Source of the DNA: Bifiguratus adelaidae | Taxonomy: Eukaryota; Mucoromycota; Endogonomycetes; Endogonales | DNA: 64,000 nt | Direction: 5' to 3' | Assembly: GCA_002261195.1 (NCBI GenBank) | Contig: MVBO01000002.1 | Span: 1 to 64,000 of the forward strand | Shown here: one piece after another, positions 35,047 through 46,885 of the stretch | Layout of the letters: each line of letters begins with the position of its first letter | Numbering within the stretch: the first letter of the stretch is position 1 | Translations under genes and position numbers: made by a program | Notes under the pieces: generated by a model | What the model was told of the DNA's origin: nothing | Seen by the model: the letters and a program-made list of their open reading frames with translations, nothing else | Databases searched by the model: none

Positions 35047-36165
35047 CTCTTGCTGACTCGTGTTAGATCCTGTCTTGCTCAAGAGTGCCCAAGCCCGATC
35101 TTATATGCAAATTGCACAAAAATTGTAGTCAGGGTAACGATGGAGTACCTTACCAGTTATCGCGCCACTTTAGTCACCGTATGTAACAGTGGGTACCCCA
35201 CGGGTACCCCTAGGGTACTCAATCTGATCACCGTGAAATTGCTTGGCAATAATCGCAAGGGATATACTTCGTAGATCTGCGGTTGGTTCGTCTACTTACG
35301 GGGGAAGTTATTGTGCCGGCCATTCCAGGTCTAAGACATAGCGTGCTTGCCACAATGACTTGCAGATAAGCGGTTGTGCTTCGGCCAACAGCAGAACGTT
35401 ATAGCAAGGTGGTACCCAGGGGCCACAACGGTTAAGGTGCACCTATGCCGAAAAGGTGTACCCTACCGGTTATCCGCGCATTCGGCACGATTGATAGGTT
35501 GATGTGCATTCAGGTTCTTCATTACATCATCGTCCGGCCTGAACAGTTTCATTGGCCGACACGGCTCGGGTAGTGCTGTGGCGTTCGGCCTGGCGTTAAA
35601 ATTTCGTATTAGTTAAAAAGATCTCGTTCCATTGCGCCTGTGGAGCAGATCAAAACGTGTAGGTGTACAAGGCCACGCGGTCTTTCTTCATGCCGAAGTT
35701 CAATGATATGCGAGCCCGCTCCGCCATGCCCTTCCATTGCACGCGTGTTTGATCTGGTACTCGGCTTCAAGTGATCTACGTGTCATCAATGACAGCCTAT
35801 CAATCCAAGTTGCCTGATCCGATCCAAAAACCGTTTTACCTGGTGGGACAGAAGGACAATACAGGCTGTATTATCAGTCGCGGAAGGACGGCATCATAGA
35901 TGGGATTTCTCTCTAAATGCGGTTATACACCCTTAGCGACACCTATCATAACGCAGCGGACTTTGAAAGCTTTCACGGGTCCACAACCGAATATGGCACA
36001 CCCATGCATGGTCAACCGTCAACCTTATCTAGCACGAGCCGGCGCGAATCTACCCTTGCCTCTACCATGATCGCGTTAGACATCCTTTTACATATAGACC
36101 ACAAAAACAGCACGTCTACAGAATACAACGTCATTTACAATGCCTTGGAACAATCCAAGGGTATG
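35047..36165. other. Intergenic region upstream of the zinc transporter
   Basis: Apart from the GGGTACC repeats listed separately, only motif-free short frames are seen. The region separates two minus-strand genes, so it holds the promoter of the ZIP gene and the 3' flank of the WRKY-like gene. Confidence 0.45.
35191..35218. promoter_or_regulatory. Tandem GGGTAC(CCC) blocks upstream of the ZIP gene
   Basis: Three GGGTAC cores occur within 28 bases (GGGTACCCCA, CGGGTACCCC, TAGGGTACTC), 145-172 bases upstream of the ZIP start codon. A further GGTACCC lies near 35410 and a GGTGTACCC near 35455. The clustering near a metal-transporter start suggests a regulator-binding array. No known zinc-response consensus matches fully. 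Confidence 0.35.
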
Positions 36166-37264
36166 CTACACATAGGAGATCTTGGTCACCTGTCCACAGG
36201 TTGGTAAGTGTTCTCCTCGGTATTTGACAAGATAAGTTCCATTCGGCCGTGATGTTACGGTCCTGAGAAACGCACATGAGTGGTCGTCCGTGGAATGCAC
36301 CAACGGGTACTCACTTGTTTACACAACATCCTGTTGTGCCGGCAAAACAGCACTTGTAATATACACTTCGACAACCTGTCTTGCGCTGTACCGTGTTGCC
36401 ATTATTCTTCCAAATGAAGTTATCGGTATTGTTTGGATCGCGTGTTTCGATGATGGTTGTAACTGGTTGTATGGTTCGGTTACGCTGCCTTTTGGGCTTT
36501 TGTTGGCTCGGAATCTCCGTCTCCGAGTTGCCGCCGATTGGAGCTGTTGCATTGGTCGGAGATCGCGCAGGGGAAATATAGGGGGACGTTATGGTATGCC
36601 GACGATCTCTGATGGTGGCTTTAGGTAACTGAGTCCAGGTATGAATTGGCTGATTCGGAGGCGACTGCGATTCGCGTGGTGTCGGTAGAGAATGATGGCT
36701 TTGGTGGGGGCTCAAAAGGGGGGGAAGGGTGACATGGAAATCAGAAGCACGTCTTGAATGCACGCGTATGTATGACGAGGTTGTTCTTGGTTCCATGACA
36801 TGTGACTCATGTCGCGGAAGGGGATCACGGACTGAAGAGTTAAATGAAGACAATGATTCCGCCGCGGCATCTGAGATTTGTGACGTTGCTGGATGTTGGT
36901 GATGCTCGCCTACGATGATCATGCCTTGAGCCAGAGATAGCCTGCTAATGTCGTCCGCCGCATCTGAGTGTGAGGAGAGCGAAGATATTGATCGCTTGCG
37001 GTACAGCAATTGATTCGAATCTACCCCGACGCAGGTAACATCCACGGTTTCCGATACCTCCAAAGCTCGATAACGCAGTCTTGCCTCCTCTGCCTTTCGA
37101 CAATCCTCGGCTGTTTTTGATGCAATGATCAGCTTGAGCAATTGGTCATCGGATTTTGGCGGTATACTCTGCAACAGATCTTTCAGCGACGGAGACAGAA
37201 TAATTTCTGTTTCATATGGCGGATGATCCGAGGGATAGGATTGATCCCTTGATGAACCTTTCAT
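36166..37264 (-). CDS. Putative transcription factor with WRKY/GCM1-like zinc finger
   Basis: Exons are complement of 36315..37264 and 36166..36262; the 52-base intron has a perfect GTGAGT donor and CTCAG acceptor. The spliced frame is 348 aa. The start chosen is the ATG at 37262-37264; the frame extends upstream, but that extension looks non-native. Residues about 25-75 form a conserved-looking helix (LLKLIIASKTAEDCRKAEEA). A long Ser/Pro/His-rich, probably disordered middle follows. The C-terminus has FIWKNNGNTVQRKTGCRS, then VYYKC-x7-C, and after splicing NKTVTSRPNGTYLVKYRGEH. This parallels WRKY: a Trp-Lys block, R-S-x-Y-Y-K-C, a second Cys, then V-x-Y-x-G-E-H with a later Cys in place of the usual last ligand. 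The WRKYGQK heptapeptide is degenerate (W-K-N-N-G-N-T). The WRKY-GCM1 superfamily is known in fungi (Aft1/Rcs1, Rbf1). DNA binding and any target are inference. An alternative GT at the end of exon 2 could extend the protein. Confidence 0.65.
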
Positions 37265-38665
37265 GGAGCGATAACAATTGACGACACAGTTTGCGAACAA
37301 AAGTGACTTGAGTTCCAGCCACCTGAAGCGGCCCAGCTGTGGTAGTAAGGCGAATATAAACGTTGGAATGGCAAACGCCCAAATCGAGGCTGGAGCTACA
37401 AGATCAAGCAATACAAGGGTCCGCGACAATCTCAAGGAACAAGATGAATCCTGTCAATGTATATACATATATACAAGTTTGACAAGCATCAAGCTTGATC
37501 AAGAGCAGGAACAAGAGACAGAAAGCAATGGCCACACCAAGGGAAAATTGAATGTCCGCACCCGTTTCCCCATATCTCCATTTGGAAATTTGGGTGCTGC
37601 GGGGAGGCGGAGAAAGGGTGTCCCGCGCCAGTTACCTAGGTCGCGGGATTCTGCGGCAAGGGGCGGAAACCATGTTTTAAGCTCCAATTAGCCGAAAAAA
37701 ATGACGTGTTTGGCGTTTTGGCGCGGCACGGACCGTTGTGTTCCATGCTTTGTTTGCTCTCTCAGACCATTGGCGGTGGTGAGAAGAGTGTGACAAGTGT
37801 GACAAGGCTCTGGAAACCTACGGTGTGAACGGTTTCAGACCGCTGTGAAGGCGGAAGGTCCGACGCTTTCTGGTAGAATCCGACTAGCCTCTTACCAAAG
37901 CGGGTGTGTTCTATTGTTAGAGCTTACATAGCTAGTGCCTATGTTTAAAGAGGGTGCCCACCGCAACGACGTTTTGCGCGCCCTTGACAATGCAACGCTC
38001 ACGAGAGACGTACTGTCGGGAAGATAATCGTTCGCGTCTCATCCTATGGTATCCCTATTTTGCTCTTTCGTACAACCTAACACTGCTATTCGGTGTCGGG
38101 GCAATGAGGATGCGTAGGAGGCAATCATAGAGATCATGGCAAGGATATGACAAGTATGCGTAAAGCGCGTATGATTAGAGAGCGGCTCTCACGTGATCCT
38201 AACGAACGGGACCTCTCATTACGCCGCTTATTCCCAGTAGTTATGGCTTCAAAAGCAAACGTCCATGAGGAAGCGTGCTTTAACTGAAGCTCCTCCAGAA
38301 CCCCATCACGGCTTCCCTTTGGCAGAATAGTTTAGTCGTCAGGATACTTGTCTACATGTCAACGAGGAGGATGCTTGCTGGCCATCGTTGGCTTCCGGCG
38401 TGGGAAAGGCAGCCAAGAGACCGCATATATGATTGGTGTAGTTCGCTAGATTTTCTGGGAATGATTGATGTCCGTCTTTCGATAGTGCCTGATATGGCTG
38501 AGGAGGTAATAGCCTGACGATGGTTGGTTCTCGCAAGGTTTGTACCTCCATGATGACCATTACTGCTGACGCCATTATAATGTGGTGAGGAGAAGGTCAA
38601 ACAAACAAGCCATTGAGCAAGCATGAGTAACCCTACTTGTTATCCGAAGATAATGCGTAATTTGC
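37265..38665. other. No gene recognised
   Basis: The left end is the promoter of the WRKY-like gene. Minus-strand frames at 38339-38624 have no recognisable domain. No repeats were noted. Confidence 0.4.
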
Positions 38666-39092
38666 ACGATTGGCAGATCAAGCAGAACGATATGAAGGCA
38701 AACAATGTTGTCGCAATCTGAAAGGCGCTAATGAAGCCTTGACCTGAAATCGCAGACTTATGAAGAACAGCTCCATGGAACATCCTGATCTGAGCGAGGA
38801 CGAACGCAATCTGCTTCTAATGGCCTTTTCAATGTTATTGGCTCACGTAGTGCCTCTTAAAAGCATTACATCGATCAAGCAAAGGGTGGCAACGCAAGAG
38901 GAACTTCGATACCTCCGATACATCGAAAGCTGCAAGAGAAAGCGGGAGCAAGAGATTGAAGACTTTTGCATTGAAATCATTTCTTTGCTTGACGAATATC
39001 TCTTGCTCGCCGCCAAGGACAAGATCTCAGAATTGTTTATACAAAATGTAGGGTTACTCACTCACTCAAGCATATACATTCCTGTGGATTGA
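38666..39092 (+). pseudogene. 14-3-3-like relic
   Basis: One plus-strand frame reads FARLADQAERYEG from about 38,666, corresponding to the first helix of 14-3-3 proteins (LAxxAERYE). It has a TGA near 38,747-38,749 and continues as DLSEDERNLLLMAFSMLLA (compare the LSxEERNLLSVAYKN helix). Further on come SITSIKQRV and YRxK-like YIESCKRKREQEIEDFCIEI, then LLDEYLLLAA (compare I..LLDE.LIP.A). It ends at 39092, so helices 5-9 with the remaining phosphopeptide-pocket residues are missing. The basic pair of the pocket (K-R-A-S-W-R region) is also not retained: the corresponding stretch reads HVVPLKSITS. The sequence is therefore a truncated, diverged copy. An expressed small protein starting at the ATG at 38760 (110 aa) cannot be excluded. 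Confidence 0.6.
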
Positions 39093-39693
39093 CGACGGAT
39101 CATCAGGAAAGTAGACTTTTGTCGTTACCTACTCAGGTTTACCGTGGGTCCCGCGAGCGAACATGCGAGCACTTTGGCTAGAGATTTGACCATTTATCAT
39201 GATAAATTGCTCAGGAGCTATCCCCTACTCACCTTGTTCGATTGGGTCCTGCATTGACTCATGCCGTTTATTTCTACGAGGTGCTTGATTCTACCCGAAA
39301 GCCTGTCATTTCGCGAAGGCTACATTCAATGATGCCATTGCTGAACTTGACACTCTGACAGGGAGTAACTACAAAGCCAGTACAATGATTATGCAGCTGC
39401 TGAGGGATAACGTGATGCTTTAGACTGTGGAGACGGAAGAAAAGGAGTCGTCGGATGAATAGATTTCCCGTTAAGGGCAAAATGAAATCACGTGCAATTT
39501 CGCGTCCTTGACACGACGCGTCCAAAAAGTCTGCGCAGTAACCTTTTGGTCTCTTTCAGTTTTGCAATCGCGCGGAGACGAACGGCTACTTTTGCTACAA
39601 TAATCCGTTGCTAGCATCCCCTAGACCTTTGCTTACATCAAGCCTTGATAGTTACCACACGTTTTACGCGTAGACTTCGAGGCCCGAGTCAGC
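39093..39693. other. Upstream region of SMC1
   Basis: No coding sequence recognised. It presumably contains the SMC1 promoter; no clear TATA box seen. Confidence 0.45.
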
Positions 39694-42600
39694 ATGGGAA
39701 GGCTTGTTCGGTTGGAAGTTGAAAACTTCAAATCTTACAAGGGTCATCAAGTCATTGGACCCTTTCACAACTTTTCAAGTGTAATTGGACCTAATGGCGC
39801 CGGTGAGTATATGCAGTTTGAATAGCTTAAGCAACTTTGCGCAATATATGCGACGTGCTTTGCGATGCTCATTTCGAATGGTCGAACTTACGCAAAGGTC
39901 GTACTTAGGGAAGTCAAACTTGATGGATGCCATCTCCTTCGTGCTCGGCGTAAAGTCAAACAAGCTTCGATCATCCAACGTGAAAGACTTGATTTACAGA
40001 GGAAGAGCGATGGAAACGAATCAGGACTCTGTTGTTGAAGGTCTGGCAGTCAATCAAGGCATAGATGAGGAAGACGATGAGGAGACCGCGCGAAACCGTA
40101 GCGGATATGTTATGGCAGTCTATGAAGATGACAACGGCAAAGAAATGCGCTTTATGCGATCCATAACATCCAACGGAGACATTGAGTACAGGCTCAACGG
40201 GCGCAAAGTTGCTTACACACGCTACAATGATGCTTTGGAAGAGCAGAATATTCTAGTGAAGGCCAGGAACTTTTTGGTCTTCCAGGGTGACATTGAACAT
40301 ATCGCATCGCAAAGCCCGAAGGATTTGACAAAGCTCATTGAGCAGATCAGTGGGTAAGTTGATGGCATAATCGTATCAACAACGAGTAGGACGAGTGCTA
40401 AAACTGAATTCAGCTCTTTGGAACTCAAAGCCGAATATGAACAATTGAAGGTTGAGCAAGAGCGGGCAGCAGAAAATTCTGCCTTCAACTTCAATAAGCG
40501 TCGTGGTATCAATGCCGAGATCAAACAATATCAGGAGCAAAAGGCAGAAGCTCAAAAATTCGAGACCCTCAAGGCCAAGTACGACAGCATCATGGTTGAG
40601 CACCTTTTGTGGAAGCTCTTTCATCTAGACGCGGGACGACAGAAGGCAGAGCAGGCGAGGCGCGATCTTCGTGATGAAATCCACGGACTAGAGACTCGAC
40701 GATCTGCCGAAGAAGCAAAGGTTTCGAGTGCGCGCAAAGAGCATGCTAAAGCACGTGCAGAGACGCTCAAGTTGGAGAAGCAAGCTCAGCGAAAACAGAA
40801 GGACCTGGACGAGCTGCGACCTAAGCTCTTGGCCATTGATGAAAAGGTTGACCATTTGTCAAAGAGGCTCTTTTACACTACAGAAACTCTTCAAAAAGAG
40901 GAAGGCCGGCGAAGCAAGCAAGACGCTGCGACAGCTGCGTTGAATGGCGAGCTTAAGAAACTCAAGAACGCTTATCAGCATTTCGAAGGTTCAGTATCCG
41001 CGGCATCGGCAAAGAAAGGTTTCACACTGGGGGCCAGCCAATTGAAAGAGTACAACGAACTGAAAGAGCGAGCGAATGCCAAGACAGTCAAAGAGAATCA
41101 GCAGCTAGCCAACTTGATGCGCCAGCATCGAACTGAAACGGAGCAACTTTCACTAGAAGCCGAAAAGCTCGATGGTCTTAAAGAAAGACAGAAAGTGTTG
41201 TTAAGTCAGAAGGAGGGCTTGCAAGATCATCGCGATAGAACAGCGCACGATATTCAAAACCTACAAACGAACTTTGAGACTGCCAAAAAGAATCTCAGCA
41301 ATCTTGAAAGCGAACGACAACGTATGTTCGAGCAAGAGCATGAGTTGAACGAACAGTTACAGGATACGTTGACGAAGCTGCATGAAGCACGTATCGATCA
41401 ACGCGAGAATGAACGCGAGAAGCGATTGAAGGAAACAATCGACAGTCTGAAGCGAAATTTTAACGGCATACACGGTCGAATGTCTGATATTTGCAAACCC
41501 ACGCAGAGCAAATTTAATGTCGCAATATCGACAATACTTGGGAGAAATCTAGACGCAATTGTGGTTGAAAATCAGATGGTTGCCATGGAATGCATACAAT
41601 ATCTGCGTGAGCAGCGTGCTGGGCACGCCACCTTCATTCCACTGGATGCAGTGAGCTTCAAGCCTGTCAATGAGAAATACCGCAGCTTTATGCAAGGAGC
41701 TAGGCTTGCGATAGATGTCATACAGTATGACGAGCGGTTGGAAAAGGCAATCCGATATGCTTGTGGCAATGCTCTCGTATGCGACACCTTGGACATCGCC
41801 AAAGATATTTGTTATAACCAGCAACAGGAGGTGAAAGGTATGTCGGTTTTCGACCGCAATTCGAACACTACTCACCGTCTAATAGCTGTAACGTTGGATG
41901 GTACCCTCATTCACAAGTCGGGTATGATAACGGGAGGAAAGTTGCAAACCAACGCTTCCAAACGTTGGGAAGAGCGCGATTTCAACAACCTTAACAAGGT
42001 GAAAGATGGTCTTCTGCAACGCCTGAATGAGCTCAACAAGAGCAAAACGCGAGGTAATACGGAAGAGACGATACGAGGTGAATTGGCTGGCTTAGAAAGT
42101 CGCTTGAAGTATTCGCGGGAAGACTTGGTGGGTACACATCCAGCTGCAGTCATAGTATATGTTATTCATGATCCATCATTAGGAAATGACACAAAACAAG
42201 CTGAAGGATGCAGAGCATGAGTTGGAGTTCCTTTCAGATCAAATTGAAAAGGAGAGCCCACGACATGCCGAAGTATGTACAATCTTGCCTTCGTGAAATG
42301 CACATAGATTGACACTTACAAACGTAGCTTCGGGCGCGCCTAGATTCACTGGCAAACGATATCGATGAGCTGACAACAATCATCAACAACGAAACAGACG
42401 TCATCTTTGCACATTTCTGTCAACAGATCAACGTTCGGAATATACGCGAGTACGAAGAAAGTGAGTTGAAGCTTTCGCAAGAGCAATCCGATAGGAGATT
42501 GCAGTTCAATACCCAAATCTCCAAAATGGAGAATCAAATCCGTTTTGAGGAAGGCCAGTTGGAGCAGCTGACACAACACATTACAAGGCTTCGCGATCAG

Positions 42601-43924
42601 CTCAATGCCGATCAATCCGTTCTCATTTCCCTGGAGGCCGAGCAAAGGGAGGCAAATTCGGAGAAGCAGAAAATTGAGAACGCGATTGCAAGCATTGACT
42701 TGGAGCTCTCACAATCTAAACAGACTGAAGAGGATATGCTCGATGCGGTCAATGCTCGCAAGAAAACACTCGCTGCCGCTGTCAGTGAATTAGACAGACT
42801 TCGCCGAATAGTGGTACAAAGGGAGACTCAAGTGGATAAGTTTAAGGCAGAGACATTGAACATCTTACGTCAGTGCAAACTCGAAGAGATTCCGCTCCCC
42901 TTGACTAAAGGCAAACTCGTGGATCTCAACATGGAGGAATTGGTAAGCTTCCCGAACCAATGCATCTCCTCGCGTACTGCTGGATTTGGAACTTACATCC
43001 ATCTTCAGAAAACTGCGGTTCCGGATGAAGACTCCATGGATATTGACGAAACTATCCCGGATCTGGACCTGGACATCGAAATTGACTTCTCAGGCTTGAC
43101 TGCGGCCCAGAAAAAGTCAGATTCTGCAGATATCGAGAATGAGTTCCAGAAGCGTCTTCATGGTTTGGCATCAGAAATTGAACGACTTGCTCCCAACATG
43201 CGTGCTGTTGAAAGATTGGAAGGAGTAGAGAATCGACTCAGAGAAACTGAGACTGACTTTGATTCTGCACGAAGAGCAGCTAAAAATGCCAAGGAAAAGT
43301 TCAATGATGTACGCCAAAGACGATACAAGCTCTTCTACGACGCCTTTTCACATATTCAAGGCAAGATCGATCAAATTTACAAGGACTTGACCAAGTCACA
43401 AGCCTTCCCCTTGGGAGGAACGGCGTACCTGAGCTTGGAGGACAGTGAGGAACCCTATCTTGATGGTATCAAGTACCACGCCATGCCTCCAATGAAGCGG
43501 TTTAGAGATATGGAACAACTTTCCGGTGGAGAGAAAACGATGGCGGCTTTGGCTCTCCTCTTTGCGATACACAGGTAAGTCGATTGAGATGAACTCATCC
43601 GCCACTAATGGTCGATGCGCATTAGCTATCAACCTTCGCCGTTTTTCGTACTGGACGAAGTCGACGCCGCTCTTGACAATGCCAACGTGGCAAAGATTGC
43701 AAACTACATCAGAGATCATGCCAATGAGAAATTTCAATTCATCGTCATATCCCTCAAAAGTTCATTGTATGAGAAGGCGGAATCGCTTGTCGGCATCTAT
43801 AGAGACCAGCAGGTGAACAGTAGTCGCACACTCACACTAAAGGTATGTCATTGGTAACAGCTCACAAATTGAAACCAACACTGACCGTGGTCACTCATCA
43901 TAGCTCAACGACTACGAGGAGTAA
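39694..43924 (+). CDS. SMC1: Cohesin subunit Smc1
   Basis: Seven exons, 39694..39802, 39909..40353, 40414..42127, 42183..42272, 42328..43574, 43626..43842 and 43904..43924, encode 1,280 aa. The N-terminal ATPase half has the Walker A GPNGAGKSN at residues 32-40, rebuilt across the first intron (106 bases). Residues about 170-500 and 680-1,050 form the antiparallel coiled coil around the hinge (about 510-660, with [19 protein letters not shown] and SGMITGG). The C-terminal half has the signature [20 protein letters not shown] (about 1,180-1,200) and the Walker [18 protein letters not shown]. The order [19 protein letters not shown] at the start and LIEQISGSLELK after the head distinguish Smc1 from Smc2-4. 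It pairs with Smc3 and kleisin in the cohesin ring that holds sister chromatids. Length is typical and the frame is undamaged. Confidence 0.95.
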
Positions 43925-44045
43925 TGTATATTTGTAAGCGACATCATTGAGTCCAAGTTGTAATTGCATATATAAGAATCCAAGTTTCGCAGAATTGCGT
44001 AATAAAGCACATTGACTTGATCCAACTATTATACACAAGAGCATA

Positions 44046-46763
44046 TCATGTACCATACTTCGCTTTGTAGTACGAAGGTGGTAACTTCTCAAGGATCGAG
44101 AACATAGGTCTTTCCACGACGACCATTGAGTCTTCGCTCAAAAAGTCAAGGAACATCATGGGTTGGAACTTGTGAAGAATTTGAAAGTTGAAGCTGTTTG
44201 CACTGCCATCCGTGGATTCGTCAGGACCTTGCTCGTCCAGAGGAGGAGATGATGCCTGGCTGGGAAATTTGGGAGGTTCGGGCATAGGTGTGGTGATTCC
44301 TAGTTGCTCATACCGCTTCTTGCGCTTTTCAATGGCCGTGATCTTGGCATTCTCCTTTATACGCTCTATTCGCTTGCGTTTGTTGATATTCAGGATGGCG
44401 CCATGATCTCCAGGGTCCTTCTCTAGATCAACCAAACACATGTAGTTGACTCCCCATACGACAACCGTATTGGGTCGCGCTGGGTTGAATGCAAAGCCTT
44501 GGATCTTGTCTTTCAGTTGCAGAAATTTGGCGGGAAATCTTTGCGAGTTCTGTCGAGACCAAGGTGTCAATCGATTCAAGTTTATATCGTAAATGTAGAA
44601 TGCTTGGTTGGCGAGTCCAACGAACAGTATTCCCGGTTGTTGTGGTGAGAATGTAATGGAAGTGAAAGGCGCGTCAAATGTGGGTAATGAGGTTTGATAC
44701 TATAGAGTAGAGTCAGTGCCAATCAAGCTTTACTCGGGTGTTCAACTTACGTGAAGTGTTTGGATATCAAAGATGTGGATGCGATTGAGAAGATCTCCAG
44801 ATGCCAGGCATTTTCCGTCGGCACTGACAGCCAAGGACGTTATTGTGGATATGCGCGTGTCACGTCGTGTGTCTTGATCATCGACATCCATTTGTTCATC
44901 CTCCGAGAGGGCAAATCCAAGGCCACAGTGATGACCGAACCGACGCAAGACTGCATAGTTGCCATTCCGCCATTCAGAAAGATCCACGACGTACAACAAT
45001 GCTGTACTAGTTGCGATGATTAAGCGATTCGAGTCGGGTGTGAAAGTGAGCGCTGTAGCCCCAAACCCTTCAGAGCTTCCGGAGTGTTCTAGGAGCGAAG
45101 GGAAGAAGCCTCTTTGCTTGGCGATATTGAGCTGGCCGGGATGATCGCCCTAATGAGAAAGCAAATGCGCCTTGAGATCACTGATTCCAGGTATTATCCC
45201 AATCACTTACGTCCTGCTCCACTCGGAACAATTTGATCTCTTCAACGTCAGCCACCGTAATCCATTGACCATCCTCTGAGATTGCGCTGGCGGTCAAATT
45301 TCGCTCTGTTTGGACATGCATCTCCAGAATCGCTTGTTGCGGTTCTAGCAGCTCAAGCTGCTGACCAATGTCAAGCTCCAAACAGGATTGTCCCGGTTGC
45401 GCAGCCTTGCCTAGCCTCCACACCTTCACAGAGTTTGGATTTCGACACATGAGCAATCGGCGCGTTCTCGATAAAGAAATGACTGGCTTTTGCGGCAGGC
45501 ACGGCAAACGGCGCTGATTGCCATTAGGAAACTCTTGAGCCGAGCACACCACAATTGACACATCGACACCGCCTGTAACGAGGGTGTCGACGGGACGCAT
45601 TTCCTCCAATGCCATAGCTCTGACATCATGAGAGTGATATTTACGATTGCCGGATATAAGCCATTTGCTCTTTTTCCCCTTCTGCTGCTTTTCACCTTGC
45701 CTTTGAGCATCGACACTGCGAAATTGAACAATTTTTCGATCTACACCAGAGGTGAAGACAATGTCTCCCTTTGCACTGGCCGTCAAACACATGACGTCGG
45801 CATCGTGAGCGTGAAATGTTTGCAACATGGTGCCAACGCGTCCATCCCAAAATTTGACATGACCGAGAGAATCTCCGCTGACGATGGTGCCGTCCCTAAA
45901 ATACACGAAACTTGAGTCAAAATGCCCATACGAAACGATGCGTAGACCCAATGACTTACTTGAGCATAGTCACCGCCCAGACCAAGGTATCTTCACGGCG
46001 TACTCTATCTACGGTCATGCGTCCCAGAGATCGGCCTTCGCTAACACTCCAGCGTCGTACACTGCTGTCTGATGCTCCCGTGACAATCATCTTGTCATCG
46101 TGCGACCAACTGAGTGACAAAATTCGGCCATTTTGCTTGTCAAAGCTCTTGATGAACGTCAATTCATTGTCAGCAATGTCGAACAGTCGTACGCAACCGT
46201 CATCACAGCCAATTGCCAAGACAGTATTTGCATGATTCGCAGCCATACACCAGATGGCTCCTCCATGAGAATCCGCGTAGCGCTAAATCAAGAGCATTTA
46301 TTAGCATCATTTCTTTCACTACGCAGCCAACTTACCAGCACGTTCAGGGTATCTAGGTTCCATTCTATGATATTTGCATTCAATCCTGCGGAGAAAAGGC
46401 GCGGAGGCTGGCTGCGCAGTCGCTTGCGCTCAGTTTCCTTCTCCTCCACCGTCTCAAATTCGTCCTCGTTACTGAGACTGGTTTGGTGAGTAAACACCAA
46501 CGCTTCCACGGACACATTCTCGCCTCCTGGTATCACCTACACATCACAACAGGTGTTTTAGAGACCTCTTTCGCAGCTAGTTGGCCTCAAAGCCGTCTTC
46601 TTACCTTCTCTAGCACCCACTCGTTTTTAGGGTTCCAAATCTCGACATCACCGTTACTACGACCACAAGCAAGCAATGTAGGCTTTGAACTCCTCGGCGT
46701 AAATGCCAATGCATTAATAGCCGCCGGTTGATAGTCAACAAAGCGACATCGATGCACCTCCAT
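44046..46763 (-). CDS. UTP4: U3 snoRNP/t-UTP WD40 protein Utp4 (Cirhin)
   Basis: Six exons, complement of 44046..44699, 44751..45149, 45211..45895, 45960..46282, 46336..46536 and 46605..46763, give 806 aa. The start MEVHRCRFVDYQPAAINALA matches the usual N-terminus. WD40 repeats follow throughout (for example GRSNGDVEIWNP, GASDSSVRRWSV, DGTIVSGDSLGHVKFWDGRV, FHAHDADVMCLTASAKGD). The block with VSGDSLGHVKFWD and the C-terminal PWSRQNSQRFPAKFLQLKDK are diagnostic of Utp4. In the nucleolus the t-UTP subcomplex initiates assembly of the 90S pre-ribosome on nascent pre-rRNA. The 3' end lies 121 bases from the SMC1 stop (convergent genes). The start is 122 bases from that of the divergent C9orf85-like gene, so the two share a compact bidirectional promoter. 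Confidence 0.9.
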
Positions 46764-46885
46764 GCCAACAGTGCGAAAAAGCGAACAAAAAGCTACAAAA
46801 AAGAATAAAATGTGACTGCCAAGTGGCTTAAATCACGTGATCAGGCTCTTTTGGCTCATTTTTGGTCTTTTCCGCGCTCTTGACC

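Noticed and set aside
37265..37435. Hydrophobic N-terminal extension of the WRKY-like protein as a membrane anchor
   Set aside because: The ATG at 37264 starts a hydrophilic segment more typical of the family, and the upstream part looks like chance translation of the leader.
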